Shown here: positions 12,030-23,589 of the stretch, piece by piece | How positions within the stretch are numbered: position 1 is the stretch's first letter | Layout of the letters: each line of letters starts with the position of its first letter | Assembly (NCBI RefSeq): GCF_030272615.1 | Contig: NC_081409.1 | Span: forward strand, 240,890,332-240,954,331 | DNA: 64,000 nt | Direction: 5' to 3' | Source of the DNA: Cryptomeria japonica | Lineage: Eukaryota > Streptophyta > Pinopsida > Cupressales > Cupressaceae | Program-made: the position numbers and the translations under genes | The notes under the pieces: generated by a model | Databases searched by the model: none | The model's input: only the letters and a program-made list of their open reading frames with translations | What the model was told of the DNA's origin: nothing

Positions 12030-12182
12030 TGCTTCAATTTGATTTGATAGATAGATAGATGATGATTCAATTTGATTTGATAGATAGATAGATTTGATGA
12101 TTCGATTTTGATTTGATAGATAGATAGATTTGATGATTCAATTTTGATTTGATAGATAGATTTGATGATTCAATTTGATTTC
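12030..12182. repeat. GATA-rich tandem repeat
   Basis: Four imperfect copies of a unit of about 35-45 bp (TTGATTTGATAGATAGATAG, then ATTTGATGATTCAAT). It lies between array B and the plant mobile domain frame. Confidence 0.8.
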
Positions 12183-12196
12183 TCTTGACAAAATAG

Positions 12197-14266
12197 GAGA
12201 AACTTGATGTTCTTCAGTGTCGGGAGAAATTACCGGTGGTGCGTCATTTAGTTCCAAAGCTTACCCAGGCTGAGATTAGACACATAGATGCATGTGGTTT
12301 ACGCCATTTGTTATATATGTCTAAGATTACGTATAACAGAGGTTTGTTGACACCATTGGCTGAGAGATGGCACAACAAGCGTAATACTTTCCACCTGTCG
12401 ACGGGTGAGATTAGTGTGACTCTGGAGGATGTCTACAGGATTCTGCATATCCCAGTGACTAGTGAGCTAGTGCAGTATGGCTATCAGGATCGGGTTGGTA
12501 CAGAGGCTTGCAGACTTGTGTTTGATGATGAGAGCATTGGTAGAGGAGAGATTCGATGGGTAGATATGGTGATTTATTACGAGGCTCTTCCTATGATTCT
12601 TGCTGGTTTGATTGGAGGATTTATATGTCCTGATAGGAGATCATGAGGTTTTTCAGTTGGATGGGGTGAGATTCTCCTTAGTATGGTTCAACATCGTACT
12701 TGATATGCGTGGGGTGTTTGCATGATCACACACTTATATCATGATCTTCATCAAGTAGTGTATGATGAGAGTGCGAATTTATCTACTAGATGCACTTTAT
12801 TGCAGATCTGGTGCTGGGAGCATATTGTTGTTACTCGACCTATCCATCACAAAGTTCATGGAGAGAAGCAACCATATGTATATTTTAATGCAGGTATCCT
12901 TACTCAGCATAAGTTGGGTAGGATGGAGTATTGGCATTGGGTGCTTGATTCATTGGACAACATCACTTGGAGACCATATCTTGATTGTGAGCCATGGATG
13001 GATGATGCATAGGCATTACCATTCATCATGCAGAGTAGATATCTCATTGGTCAGACACCTTTTATTGTTGAGCGACAGTTGATTGGTCAAATTTTGAGAC
13101 AGTTTGGTATCATCCAGCCTATGCCTACTGGTGTGACGATATATGCTCGGCGGTATAGAGATAGATGAGATTGGAGACCATCGTTGTCATTTGAGATTGC
13201 TTGTGCAGAGTTTGTTGCTACTCTGAGAGTGGCTTATGATATGAGATTACACATTCTTGATCCTAGGGTTACTATAGAATATGCTTAGTATATACTAGCT
13301 CATCCATTTCGTCGCATTACTGATCTATCAGATCCTCCTCCTAGCTTAGGAGATGATGAGGATGACTCAGATGATCCAATTTCTAGGAGACGCAGACATA
13401 GACGAGAGCTTAGAGCTGCTCATGAGGCTGGGGGAGGTGGAGATGATGGTGGGGATGGAGGTGTTGGTAGGAGACCTGGATGGAGGGGAGGTCGATTGAG
13501 AGTCCGTGGAGGACCATTTGGACCGAATGGCAGGATTGAGAGACCACGTCCTATGGGTGGGAGAGATGTTGGACAGATTGGGAAAGAGCATGGCAGGACT
13601 GGTATGAGATCACCAAGAGGGTTGTCATTGACAGGAGGCAGGGTGACTGGACTGGATGGGGGTTGCGGGAGAGGCATTGATTTTGGATAGATTCAGCCAG
13701 ATCCTCGAGTTATTGCAGTGCATGGTGGATATGATGAGGATCCTGAGGATCATGTTCCCCTGATTAGATGATGGGTGCGGAGAGTTACTCGGACTGAGAT
13801 TCCAGCAGTTGGACAGGTTAGTGGTGAGGGGATTGGGATTCATGCACCACAACAAGATGTACCAGAGGAGGTTGCGCCAGTGCATGATATGCCAGATGTG
13901 GTAATACCAGAGCATGATGTGCTAGGGCAAGATACTATTGACAGCCTGAGAGCACAGATTGATCAGCTTCGAGCATAGGTACAGACTCTTATTACTAAGC
14001 GGGATAGAGTTGTTAGGAGAGAGCAGGATACTTAGGGTCTTCTTGATCATATTCAACAGGTTGGATCAGGTACTCTCTCGGTGGATACTATTAGAGCACT
14101 AGTTCGGGCCGGAAAGGAGACTTCCCACTGGCAACGACGATATGAGGAGGCAGTTGCAGAGAGCCAAAGAGCAGGTAGTTATCATACCATCATGCTGATG
14201 GATACTAGCAGTGGTGGGGTCATGGGACCTCCTCAGAGGAGTGGGGAGCATGGGATATGCATCTAG
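12197..14266 (+). pseudogene. Antisense plant mobile domain (MAIN-like) frame in E2, broken only by stops
   Basis: One plus-strand frame stays in register for about 2.07 kb, opposite to E2 pol. Its first 350 codons match the plant mobile domain (aminotransferase-like, PF10536), known from MAIN/MAIL1 proteins and from some gypsy elements. Visible landmarks are HIDACGLRHLLYM, LLTPLAERWHNKRNTFHL, EISVTLEDVYRILHIPV, YAWGVCMITHLYHDL, TLLQIWCWEHI and ITWRPY. A Gly/Arg-rich tract follows (about 13420-13680), then a charged segment with likely coiled coil (DTIDSLRAQIDQLRA at about 13940). Stops lie at 12644, 12701, 13010, 13166, 13286, 13688, 13769, 13976, 14033 and 14264; all are TGA or TAG. The true start is unclear: the frame opens at 12197 and the first visible GTG is at 12236. 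Confidence 0.8.
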
Positions 14267-14329
14267 AGGATCTTCTCGCCCACAGCCATAGAAACAGATA
14301 GAGTCAAGTGGTATTGGTATAGGACAGCA

Positions 14330-16070
14330 TTGATTTGCATTGGATGAGGCATTTGTATTGTTTATCTGATATCATTGTATACTTGGAGTTTTATTGTTTT
14401 ATGATGATCTATATGCAGATATGGACTCTATATGATGATGATGATTTATATGCATGTTACTCTATGTGATGATGATGCTTTATGCTTTGATGATCTATAT
14501 GCTTTGATTATATGGATGATGATATGATCTTTGCTTTTTATTATGGTGATAATTTATATGATGATGCAATGATAAATGCTTTTGTTGATTTTCGATGATC
14601 TTGGATGCAAATGAAAATGATTTCTAACTTAAATGATGCAAATGTAATGATCTATATGGAATGCAAATGAATGATTGATTTTCTTTTGATTTATGATTAT
14701 GTAAATATGAATGATCTATATGAAATATTTTTGAGTTTTTATGTAATGTTTATGATGATTATGAATCTAAGTGCAAAGATGCAACTAAATGACCGTCAAT
14801 GGAATTTTAATGATATTGCAAAATACTAATGATGACACACTACATGATTAGTGAAATACACTTAATTGAATGCAAACTAATGCAATGATGTATATATAAC
14901 TAAATGAAAATGGATGATGATTAAAATGATTCTAAAATGAATGCACCTATAGTGATTAAATGCAAATTGTTTTGTTTGTCCAAGTATACTCAATCTTTAT
15001 TTATGACCATTGATCTGTTTAATGAAATGATATGCTTATAATGCATCTGACAAATGAATGCTTATAATGCAGACAAATAATGAGTTAATGAAATGATCTA
15101 ACTAAAAATTATATTGTCAGTCTTCATATGCAATCTTGTAACAGTGCTTGATTTCACCATTGAGCTTTTAAAATGTTGTAAGCAAATACAAGCAACTTGA
15201 CATAATGATTCAAGATGACCTGAGTATTCCTTACATGGATTTTGATATAGCAAGTTAATACAAGCAGCTTGATATAATGGATCAAGTTGACCTGAGTATC
15301 TCCTTTCATGAATGACTTGGAACGTCCTCCTTGATCTTTTGTTGATCATATCCTGAGACAAGTTCATACCGTAGAAAGAGATAAACCACAGACAACAATC
15401 AAAGAAAAAGAATCATGCCCCATCATAGCTTCTCTAGTCATGGACATCCTTGAGTTCCATAGAGTACATGATTAGCAATAAAATAAAGATATAAACATTG
15501 AACCTTGTATGTCATTCACATGTTCTAATGGTCATTAACTGATATAATCATCTTAATGAATGATCTTTGATAATCCTTTATAGCTTGCTGGTTGATTCTT
15601 CATTTTCTAAGTTTGATGATTCAGTTGTTATGAAATGCCTTGATTTTCATTGCTTTGTTGCTTTTTATCTGTTTCAAAACCCTAGATGTTTTTGGATTTT
15701 CTAAGTTTTTTGAATGTTTTTGGATTTTAAAGATTTCAAAAGATCACCTTAGCAAAAGGAATTATGATTTTGCCCCCAGTGGAAACAAAAATTTATTATG
15801 GATGTATGAATTGATCAAGATCCAAACCACGACGGGATACAAATGCAGATATGATTGATTTTGATAAGGTCTAAGTCAGTGACTACGACAAGTATGTCAA
15901 AGATTGGTTAACTATTGGTAAGCTGCATATTTCTTGCTAAATGGTTCAGAGTAATGGATGCAAAAGACGAAATGGATAAGCTAGCGATAGAGCAATGATA
16001 GATGCGATAGGATGGAGTGGATAGGTGCGCAAAGAGATCTCATAGATGGAGGAACTCACATTTTTAGATA
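14330..16070. other. E2 AT-rich spacer between antisense frame and integrase end
   Basis: Low-complexity sequence rich in ATGATG, TATATG and AATGAATG. There is no credible gene on either strand. Confidence 0.5.
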
Positions 16071-16190
16071 GCGCCTGTTTACTAGGTTTTCACCATCTAA
16101 TTTATTGCATTTTTTGGATTTTATATGCTTTTTATTGATTTTTTTTCAGGACTTTATATGCTTTTTATTGATTTTTTCAGGACTTTATAT
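16070..16190 (-). repeat. E2 post-pol repeat and pyrimidine-rich segment
   Basis: A unit of about 34 bp ending TTTTTTCAGGACTTTATATG occurs twice in tandem at 16118-16190. Just before it, CCTGTTTACTAGGTTTTCACC matches the repeated block in E3 at 44110-44290. Confidence 0.75.
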
Positions 16191-16191
16191 C

Positions 16192-17330
16192 TCAAGCATA
16201 GAATTTCTTGAGATGGATAGAATTGATAGGTTCATCAAACCAATCACCTTCAGGAGTAGATAACTTGTATGCTCCTGATCCATATGTTGCTACTATGACA
16301 AAAGGTCCTAGCCAATTTGGTTCAAATTTTCCCTTCTTTTCTCGGTCTTGTTGTTTTCTTGGATTCTCCCTTAGAACTATATCTCCAATCTGGAAAATAC
16401 ACGGCTTGACTGTTGCATTTTGGCGATGTTCCTGAATAAGTTCTAGTTCTTGGAGTCGAGAGACTCGTTGTTCTTCTTCTGGTATAAGACCGTGCAAGGA
16501 TACATGTAGAGAAGGTATCTCTACTTCTATAGGTAATATAGCTTCTGATCCATAGACCAAACAATATGGAGTTTCCCTTGTTGGAGTGTGGACGCTAGTT
16601 CGGTATGCCCAAAGAGCAGGATTTAGCTGAATGTGCCAGTCTTTTCCAGCTTCATTTACTATTTTCTTCAAGATTTTCAAGATAGTTTTGTTTGATGCCT
16701 CAGCTTGAACATTTCCCTATGGATAATATGGAGTAGAGAACCTATGTTGGATATGAAATATTTCACATAGTTCTTTCACATCTTCATTTTTGAATGGCCT
16801 TCCATTATCAGTGATAATGGTCATAGGAATGCCATAGCGCCAGATTATGTAATTCAAGATGAATGATGATATTTGTTTTCCTGACACTGTTGTTAAAGGC
16901 ACTACTTCAATCCACTTAGTAAAATATTTAGTAGCTATCAGAATGAACTTATGTCCATTAGAAGATGGAGGATTGATCTTTCCTACCAAATCAAGGCCCC
17001 ACTATGAAAATGGCCATGATCCCATCATAGGATATAACTCTTGTGCTGGTGCATGGATTAGATTTCCATGGATCTGACACTGTTTACATTTTCTAGCATA
17101 GGTGAATGAATCTCTTTCCATAGTAGGCCAAAAGTAACCCATACGGATAAGTTTCTTAGCTAGTGTTAAACCACTTGAGTGTGTATTGCAAATACCCGCA
17201 TGAATGTCATTAAGAACTCTCTCAGATTCATCTTTTTCAAGACATCTCAACAGTGTACCATCTAGACCACGCCTATATAGGATATCAACAATAATAGTAT
17301 AGCGAGAGGACTGATGGATAAAGTTTCTTC
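16192..17330 (-). pseudogene. E2 integrase, three stops
   Basis: HHCC-type N-terminal domain at about 17060-17200 (HAGICNTHSSG, then CKQCQIHG). Catalytic core: WGLDLVGKI gives the first Asp, IITDNGRPF the second, and QAEASNKTI the Glu. The C-terminal part runs to the stop at 16192, with GKFEPNWLGPFVIV and a final HLKKFYA. In-frame TAG stops occur just before WGLD (about 17000) and after YYP (about 16715). At the second site the E3 protein has Gln, so a CAG to TAG change is likely. The catalytic triad is otherwise retained. Confidence 0.88.
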
Positions 17331-17427
17331 ATTGATTACGAGATAATTCTAGAGGAAGGATATGATCTTTCAAATATTGGTAGGTTTGACCATATAAGGA
17401 TTTACTGGTTCCTGATATATGGAAAAT

Positions 17428-19209
17428 TCAATAGGTATGCTGGGATTGGATGGTAGGGGCTAAGATATCTTCCATGAGAAATTCATAACACTGTTGATTC
17501 TCTATATTTTGCAAGAGAGATGCTATTGTAGCCATTGCATCTGCTTCTTTATTCTCATTTCTGGGAATCTGGGTGAATGTGATTTCTTTAAAGTGTCTTT
17601 TAAATTCCTCTATCAGTTGTTTGTATGGCATAAGCTTATCATCCTTTGTTTGATATTCATCATTTATTTGATTTATGACAAGTTGTGAATCACCATAGAC
17701 ATGTAGTTCTTTGACATTCCATTCAATGGCCATTTTAAGCCCTATAGCCAATGTTTCATACTCTGCAGTATTATTGGTGCATGGAAATTGCAGTCTATAC
17801 GATTTCAGAATTGGGTGTCCTTGAGGTGTGATGAAAAAGATTCTTGTGCCTGATCCATATTGGGTATAAGAACCATCAGAGTACAATTCCCAAAAGTTTG
17901 TACTTACTGTCAAGATATCTGCATCAGGAAATTTGATGTGCAAAGGCATGTTATTGTGTAGAGGTGCATCAGCCAATTGATCAACGATGACTTGTCCCTT
18001 GATATCTTTCCAGTCAACATATTCTATGTCAAATTCACTCAGTATCATAACCCATTTGGCTAGTCTCCCTGTCAATGTTGACTTTCTCAATAGATATTTG
18101 AGAGGATCTATCTTTTCTATTAGTTTTACAGAATGAATCAACATATAATGTCGTAGCTTCTGGGTTGCAAATACAACTGCTAGACATATCTTTTCAATTG
18201 AGGAATAATTTAACTCATAGCCAACAAGTGTTCTGCTGATATAATAAACTGCTCTTTCTTTTCCTTCATCATCATGTTGAGCTAGGAGAGCGCCTAATGA
18301 TACACTTGTTGTTGAGACATAGAGTAACAATGGTTTCACCTTGGTTGGTGATATCAGTATTGGAGGACTCATAAGATATTCTTTTATTTGCAAGAAAGCT
18401 TCTTCACATTTTGTATCCCATTTGAATGGAACATTTTTATGTAGAAGATGGGTAAATGGAAGACATCTATCGGCCAATTGAGAAACAAATCTCCTAATTG
18501 ATTGCAACCTTCCTTGTAAAGATCGCAATTGACTTATGTTCTTGGGTGACTCCATCTCCATGATAGCTTTAACTTTTCCAGGATCTACTTCAATGCCACG
18601 AGCTGATATAATGTATCCAAGGAGCTTTCCAGAGGTTACTCCAAATGCACATTTCTTTGGATTTAATCTCAATTGATATCTTTCCAACCTATCAAAAATC
18701 TTGCTTAAAATGTTCAAATGTTCTTTTCTTGTGTGAGATTTTGCAAGTATGTCATCGACATAATCTTCCATGAATGTATGCATCATGTCATGAAAAATTG
18801 TCGTCATAGCCCTTTGATAAGTTGCTCCTACATTCTTAAGTCCAAATGGTATAACATTCCAGCACTATGTTCCCCATGCACAGGTGAAAGTTGTCTTCTC
18901 TTGATCTTCAAGTGTGATTCTTATTTGATTATATCCTGAGAAGCCATCCATTAATGAAAATATCTCGTGGCCTGCTGATAAGTCCACTATGATATCAATG
19001 TTTGGTAATGGGAAATCATCTTTTGGACATGCTTTATTCAGATCTCTTAAATTTGTACAGACTTTTATGCTTTTGTCTAGCTTTGATACTGGTACGATAC
19101 TTGAGACCCATTCTGGATAAGCAACTGGTCTTATGAAACCCACTTCTAATAATTTCTTGAGCTCGGTTTTGACAAGGAGAGAAATATGCGAATGCATCTT
19201 TCTTAGTTT
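17428..19209 (-). pseudogene. E2 reverse transcriptase with tandem RNase H domains
   Basis: Reverse transcriptase begins after a TAG at 19210, where E3 has Gln (PVKQKFHK). It shows DLRDLNKACPKDDFPLPNID? type spacing as LRDLNKACPKDDFPLP, then MDGFSGYNQI, TCAWGT, and the active site MEDYVDDILAKS at about 18750. One TAG interrupts at about 18865. The native RNase H follows at about 17990-18350 (ELNYSSIEKICLAVVFATQK, TLTGRLAKW). A second, archaeal-type RNase H lies at about 17510-17890 (LYSDGSYTQYGSG, NNTAEYETLAIGLKMA, VYGDSQLVINQI, IPRNENKEADAMATIA). Its four acidic residues are all present. This tandem arrangement is the recognised mark of the Tat lineage. The last 460 codons are open. Confidence 0.9.
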
Positions 19210-20494
19210 CTACTTAATAGGTTTTGCTTTTAAACCCACATTAAGATGATGCATGATAAGATCAGGGTTAAGTCCTGGCATATCCGCATAAGACCAAGCA
19301 AAATTTGTTTGTCTTTGCTTAAAGAATTCCATGTACTCTTTCCTCTCTCTTTTTGATAATGAGGCATCGAAATGAAGTATTTTAGGATCTTTTGATGTAT
19401 CAATGTATACTGCTTTTGTTGGTTCTATCAGGATAGCAGATCTCTCTTGAAAATATGCAGGAAAAATGTCAAACTTTCCATCTTTTGGTGCCTCTAGGAG
19501 GTTTTCACCATCAGATACGTCCTTTGTTTTCTCTCTTGATTGATCTAATGTTGCCATGAAATGGTTTCCAACAATAGGTCTCTTTCCTTGTTTTATTTTG
19601 CTTTTGTGAATGGAAAGTTTGGTATTGTCCTGGCTATGAGAAACATCACTTGATTCTGCAATGGAAGATATCTTAGGGTGGATAGGTTCAACAATGTTAA
19701 GGTATACGGCTAAGTCATGATCATTGGAAAAGATATTTAGTTCGGGGTTGTCTAAATTATCCCAATCAATTAGTTCAGGATGTAGAAGGGTTAAATCATA
19801 ATCACTATCATCATTAGGTGTTTCAATGTTCATGACATAATGATCATAGCTTGGCATAGAATAGGTATTGTCATAGATTAAATGTTTTTGAGAATTGTCT
19901 TTCTCAAGTGTTTCTGAATTAGTCTTAACAAGATTAATATTATCATTTTGTAGTTTACACTCAAGTGGTCCTTCAACTGACATTTGTCCCTTAAAAGAAT
20001 GGATTATATCCATGCACACATCTTTGATACTGCAAATTCCTTCTTGATTGACCTCTTTTGCATTTTAGAGTTGACATATTTGTGCACATGATGAAGTAGA
20101 TTCTTTAAATAGATTTTGTCTCCTTTCAAACTCAATTTCTTCTGGACTAATAGTTAGTCCAACTTGACTATCCCTTAGCTCTTCCATGGTTCTTCCATAT
20201 CTGATCCTTGTTTGTGCTTCTTGTGGTATTGCTTCTTTGTCTTTGTCATTTCCTTTCTTTTTTACATACGCCTCTTTTCTCTAGATTCTGAGTTTTTCTT
20301 GCCTTCTTTCTAACTTCATCTTTTGTTTTTCTATAGACAAGTCTTCTTTCATGATAGCTACTTGATGTAGTGGATAAGACATTTGGACTCCATTCGTATT
20401 CATTGGAGTCTGTTTTTGAATCCTGATCCAAGATTACTCCACTATACCATACTGGAATGTCGTATGGTGCAAAGAGTTCTCTGATTTCTGCCAT
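19210..20494 (-). pseudogene. E2 pol linker between G-patch segment and reverse transcriptase
   Basis: Acidic, Ser/Asn-rich region with no recognised domain (269 codons open at 19210-20019, then fragments). The E3 equivalent at 47600-48740 shares the phrase YLNVVEP and the same position. This fits a poorly conserved linker in the Pol precursor. Confidence 0.65.
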
Positions 20495-20521
20495 CTCTAT
20501 TTTTACTACTTCTGGAATATC

Positions 20522-20900
20522 TTATGAATATTTTGCCTTTGTTTGTATTTTCAAAATTTGTTGACAAGATTTTTCTTCACCTTGGATGATGATCTCCTTT
20601 TCTTTCTTTTCATGTTCTTTCTTCTTTTTTTTATTGGTTACTGTTTCGGCCTCTTGATGTATCTTTTCTTGCCAATTTTCTTCTTTAGAAACTGATTTCT
20701 TTCTCCATTTTTGTTGTTGATGATTATGTTTCTTTTTATTAGACTTCAGATATCCTAGCCTGGATTTATCTTCTTTGGATTGTGAGTGTGGACAAATGGG
20801 TTCTGAAATACCTTGATGTTGCTTACCAATTGGTCTTTTTCCTTCATATCCCATCTTTTGCATGATTTCATATCCTTTGCCATATTGTTTTATGGGAATA
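20522..20900 (-). pseudogene. E2 G-patch-like segment and basic tail
   Basis: At about 20730-20890 the protein reads GKGYEIMQKMGYEGKRPIG and continues to HQGISEP and SRLGYL. The Gly pattern recalls a G-patch, an RNA-binding motif found after protease in betaretroviruses. E3 has a parallel segment (YGLGYKMLQHMGY). A Lys/Glu-rich tail follows. The domain assignment rests on visual pattern only. Confidence 0.55.
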
Positions 20901-21172
20901 TTGACTTCTATTGTTGTTGCTATAGTTTTATCTTCATCTTTGTATAACCAACCAAGAATGTCTTTGTCTTCATTTTCCTCTTCAAGAGTTCCAGCACTAA
21001 CAAAGGTTCATTTAAACATATGTTTTGATTTTCCTGATGCCTTTGATTGAATATCTGTAGGTTTCCCATATGACTTAGGGGAAAGTGGAAAATTTTGCAA
21101 AGAATACTTTCCCATTCCTTCATCATTTAACTTGAGCTTTTCTTCAAAAGTTTCCCATAACTTTGCTTGAAT

Positions 21173-21780
21173 TCATTTGGTAGGATATACTAATTCTCTA
21201 TTATGTGGAACTCTTGTATCTCGTGTTGGCTTCAAATTATTGCAATATTGACTGGAATCTGTAATTATAGTGATTTCTTTTCCTTCATGAGGAAATTTTA
21301 CACATTGATGATATGTAGAAGGAACTACTTGCATCTTGTGAATCCATGGTCTTCCCAGAAGAATATTGTAGGAGAGATTCAAATCTAAAACTTGACACAA
21401 TGTATCCTTTTCCATAGGTCCTATCTTTATTGGTAGCACAACAGTCCCTTTAGAAGAACGTTCTGCTTCATCATAAGCCTTGATGGTTATTTTCTTTTTC
21501 AGGTCTACTACATTCTCTGAATATCCCAAAGCTTTTATCAAACTTAATGCACAAATGTTTAATCCAGCTCCTCCATCTATGAGCACACGTTTGAAATGAG
21601 TTTTATTAAAGGAGACTTCAACATGTATGGGAGCATTGTGAGGATGTTGCAAGGATGCATCATCATTTTCAGAAAATGATAAGCAGTGAGGAGCTATAAG
21701 GTGTCCTACCATATTTTGAAACTGTTATTTCCACTAAAGCTTTCTCCAAAATGTCCTTATGCATAGGTGAAATCTTGAGA
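21173..21780 (-). pseudogene. E2 aspartic protease
   Basis: The active-site motif VLIDGGAGLNIC lies at about 21565-21600, the DGG form typical of Tat elements. The second half carries YNILLGRPWIHKMQVVPSTY at about 21310-21370. The 180-codon frame from 21712 to 21173 is open and includes both motifs, so the protease domain itself looks intact. Upstream and downstream stops separate it from gag and reverse transcriptase. Confidence 0.85.
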
Positions 21781-21809
21781 AGTTCTAGAATTGATATTTG
21801 AGCGGGTAT

Positions 21810-23589
21810 TCATTGTAATTGCTCTACTAAATTGTATTGTTGTGGATTGGGTGTTGGATCTTTTGCTACACCTGGAAAGGTGACCTTTGCTTTGCTTCTC
21901 ATGATAACATTGATTGGTTCTGAAGATGAATTTTCGTTAACAATAATCACATTCACTACATCATCGTATGTATAAGTGTAATTCACTTTGGTTTTTCCTT
22001 TGTCATATTTTAATTGGGATGATTCACCTTTGTCATAATTTGGGAGTGGAGTTTTGAAAGCCAAGTGTGATTCATTCGTTTTATGGCTATCCACTATAAT
22101 GGTTCCATTATCGATTAGATTTTGGATAAAGTGTTTCAATATCTAACAATCATTTGTTAGGTGTCCTTTATTCTGATGATAGTTGCAAAAATGATTGTCA
22201 TTCCACCAATTGGGCTTGACTGGTGGTTCATAATTTCTTTTTTCTGGCAAAACAATCAATTTATTAGCAAGTAAAGTTTTTAGAGTTGATTCTAAAGATT
22301 CTCCAATGTTTGTGAATTTTCTTCGAGGATTGGAGAAAAAGGACTTAGCTTTGTTGTTTTCTGGATTTTTATTGATTGGGTTTTGACTTGATAGATTGAA
22401 AATTGGTTGTTGTTGTTTTGTATTACTATTATCGTCATTCCCTTCATTGCTGACATTCCTATTCTTTGACCAGAACTTGGGTTTGTCATTGTTGTTATTG
22501 TTGTATGAATTATTGTAAATTTTTAGTTCTCCTTTCTTTACCATTGCGTTCTCTATTTTTAGTCCATTCTCGATCATTTTGGCAAAAGAGGGAGGGCATT
22601 GCATCTTTAGTCGATAACTCATTTCATTGATAAGATTATCAATAAATATGTCCATTTTTTCTTGATCAGGTACATCTTGGGGATACCTATTAAACATGCA
22701 TTTCCATCATTGTAAGAAAATCATAAAAGATTCACCATTCTTTTGTTTAACATTGCAAAGATCTAGCATTGTTATTTCATTCCTTATATTGTAGGAATAT
22801 TGTGAAATAAACCTATTCACAAGTTCTTCAAAGGATTTGATTTTGGATTGTAATCTTGAAAACCATTCCATTGATTGTCCATTTAAACTCCTAGTAAAAG
22901 ATGAATAAGGTAAGTTTCATCATGAGCAAATTCCATGCTCATAGTACAAACTCCCTAATGTGATCTTGAGGATCAGATTTTCCATTGTATTTGTCATATT
23001 TAGGAATCTCACAATGTTGCGGAAATGGTATCATATTCAGATTTTTATCAAAACGATATGGGCATATATCTTCTAATGAATATTTCTTGGAGCTTGTCCC
23101 ATTTTGCATGTCTTGTATTTGTTGTTGAAGAGTTTGTACTTGTTGAGTAAGGTTTGATAGGAGATTATCTACATAGTTTCTTCTTGTTTCTTCGTGAGTC
23201 TTTTTGTCACTACGCTCTTTTCTTTTATCATCCCTTTCTTTCCTTGTTTCTTTGTTACTTTCTTTGTTTATGGCCTCATTATTTGGATCATTTGTGTTTT
23301 GGGTGTTACTTGTCTCTGCATCTTGTTTCAAGCTTTCCATATTAAAGTCTTGTGGTAGTTTAGCTCCAGATTTTGCCAACATCAAGAGATATTTTTCTTT
23401 TTGTTTTGCCAACAATTTTTCCATTAGCCTATCAAATTTGAAATCTTGCTCAAGGTCTCTAATGGTTCTATTGACTGCTTCTTCATCAACAACAGTAAAT
23501 CCAAAAGTGTGGAATACAGTAGTATCTTCTTCCTCCATTTGTTGTTGTTTTCTAATTTGCTCGTGTTGGGCTCTAGTCCAAACTAGCAT
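21810..23589 (-). pseudogene. E2 gag
   Basis: Starts at the ATG at 23587-23589 (MLVWTRAQHEQIRK); E3 gag starts in a very similar way (MLVQTRSSHSK), which supports the choice. A charged, Glu/Lys-rich segment with likely coiled coil (LLSNLTQQVQTLQQQIQDM) precedes the capsid region, which includes ICPYRFDKNLNMIPFP. The knuckle CNYHQNKGHLTNDC at about 22150-22190 is the modified CHHC form of Tat gags and retains its ligands. A break lies between 22939 and 22697, and the frame stops at 22140. Confidence 0.82.

Noticed and set aside
13420-13915. Minus-strand Pro-rich open frames
   Set aside because: Shadows of the Gly/Arg-rich tail of the plus-strand plant mobile domain frame.
12197-14266. Reassigned stop codons
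   Set aside because: Other frames in the window use TAG, TGA and TAA as normal stops (LINE-B ORF1 ends in TGA). Mutation decay explains the pattern.
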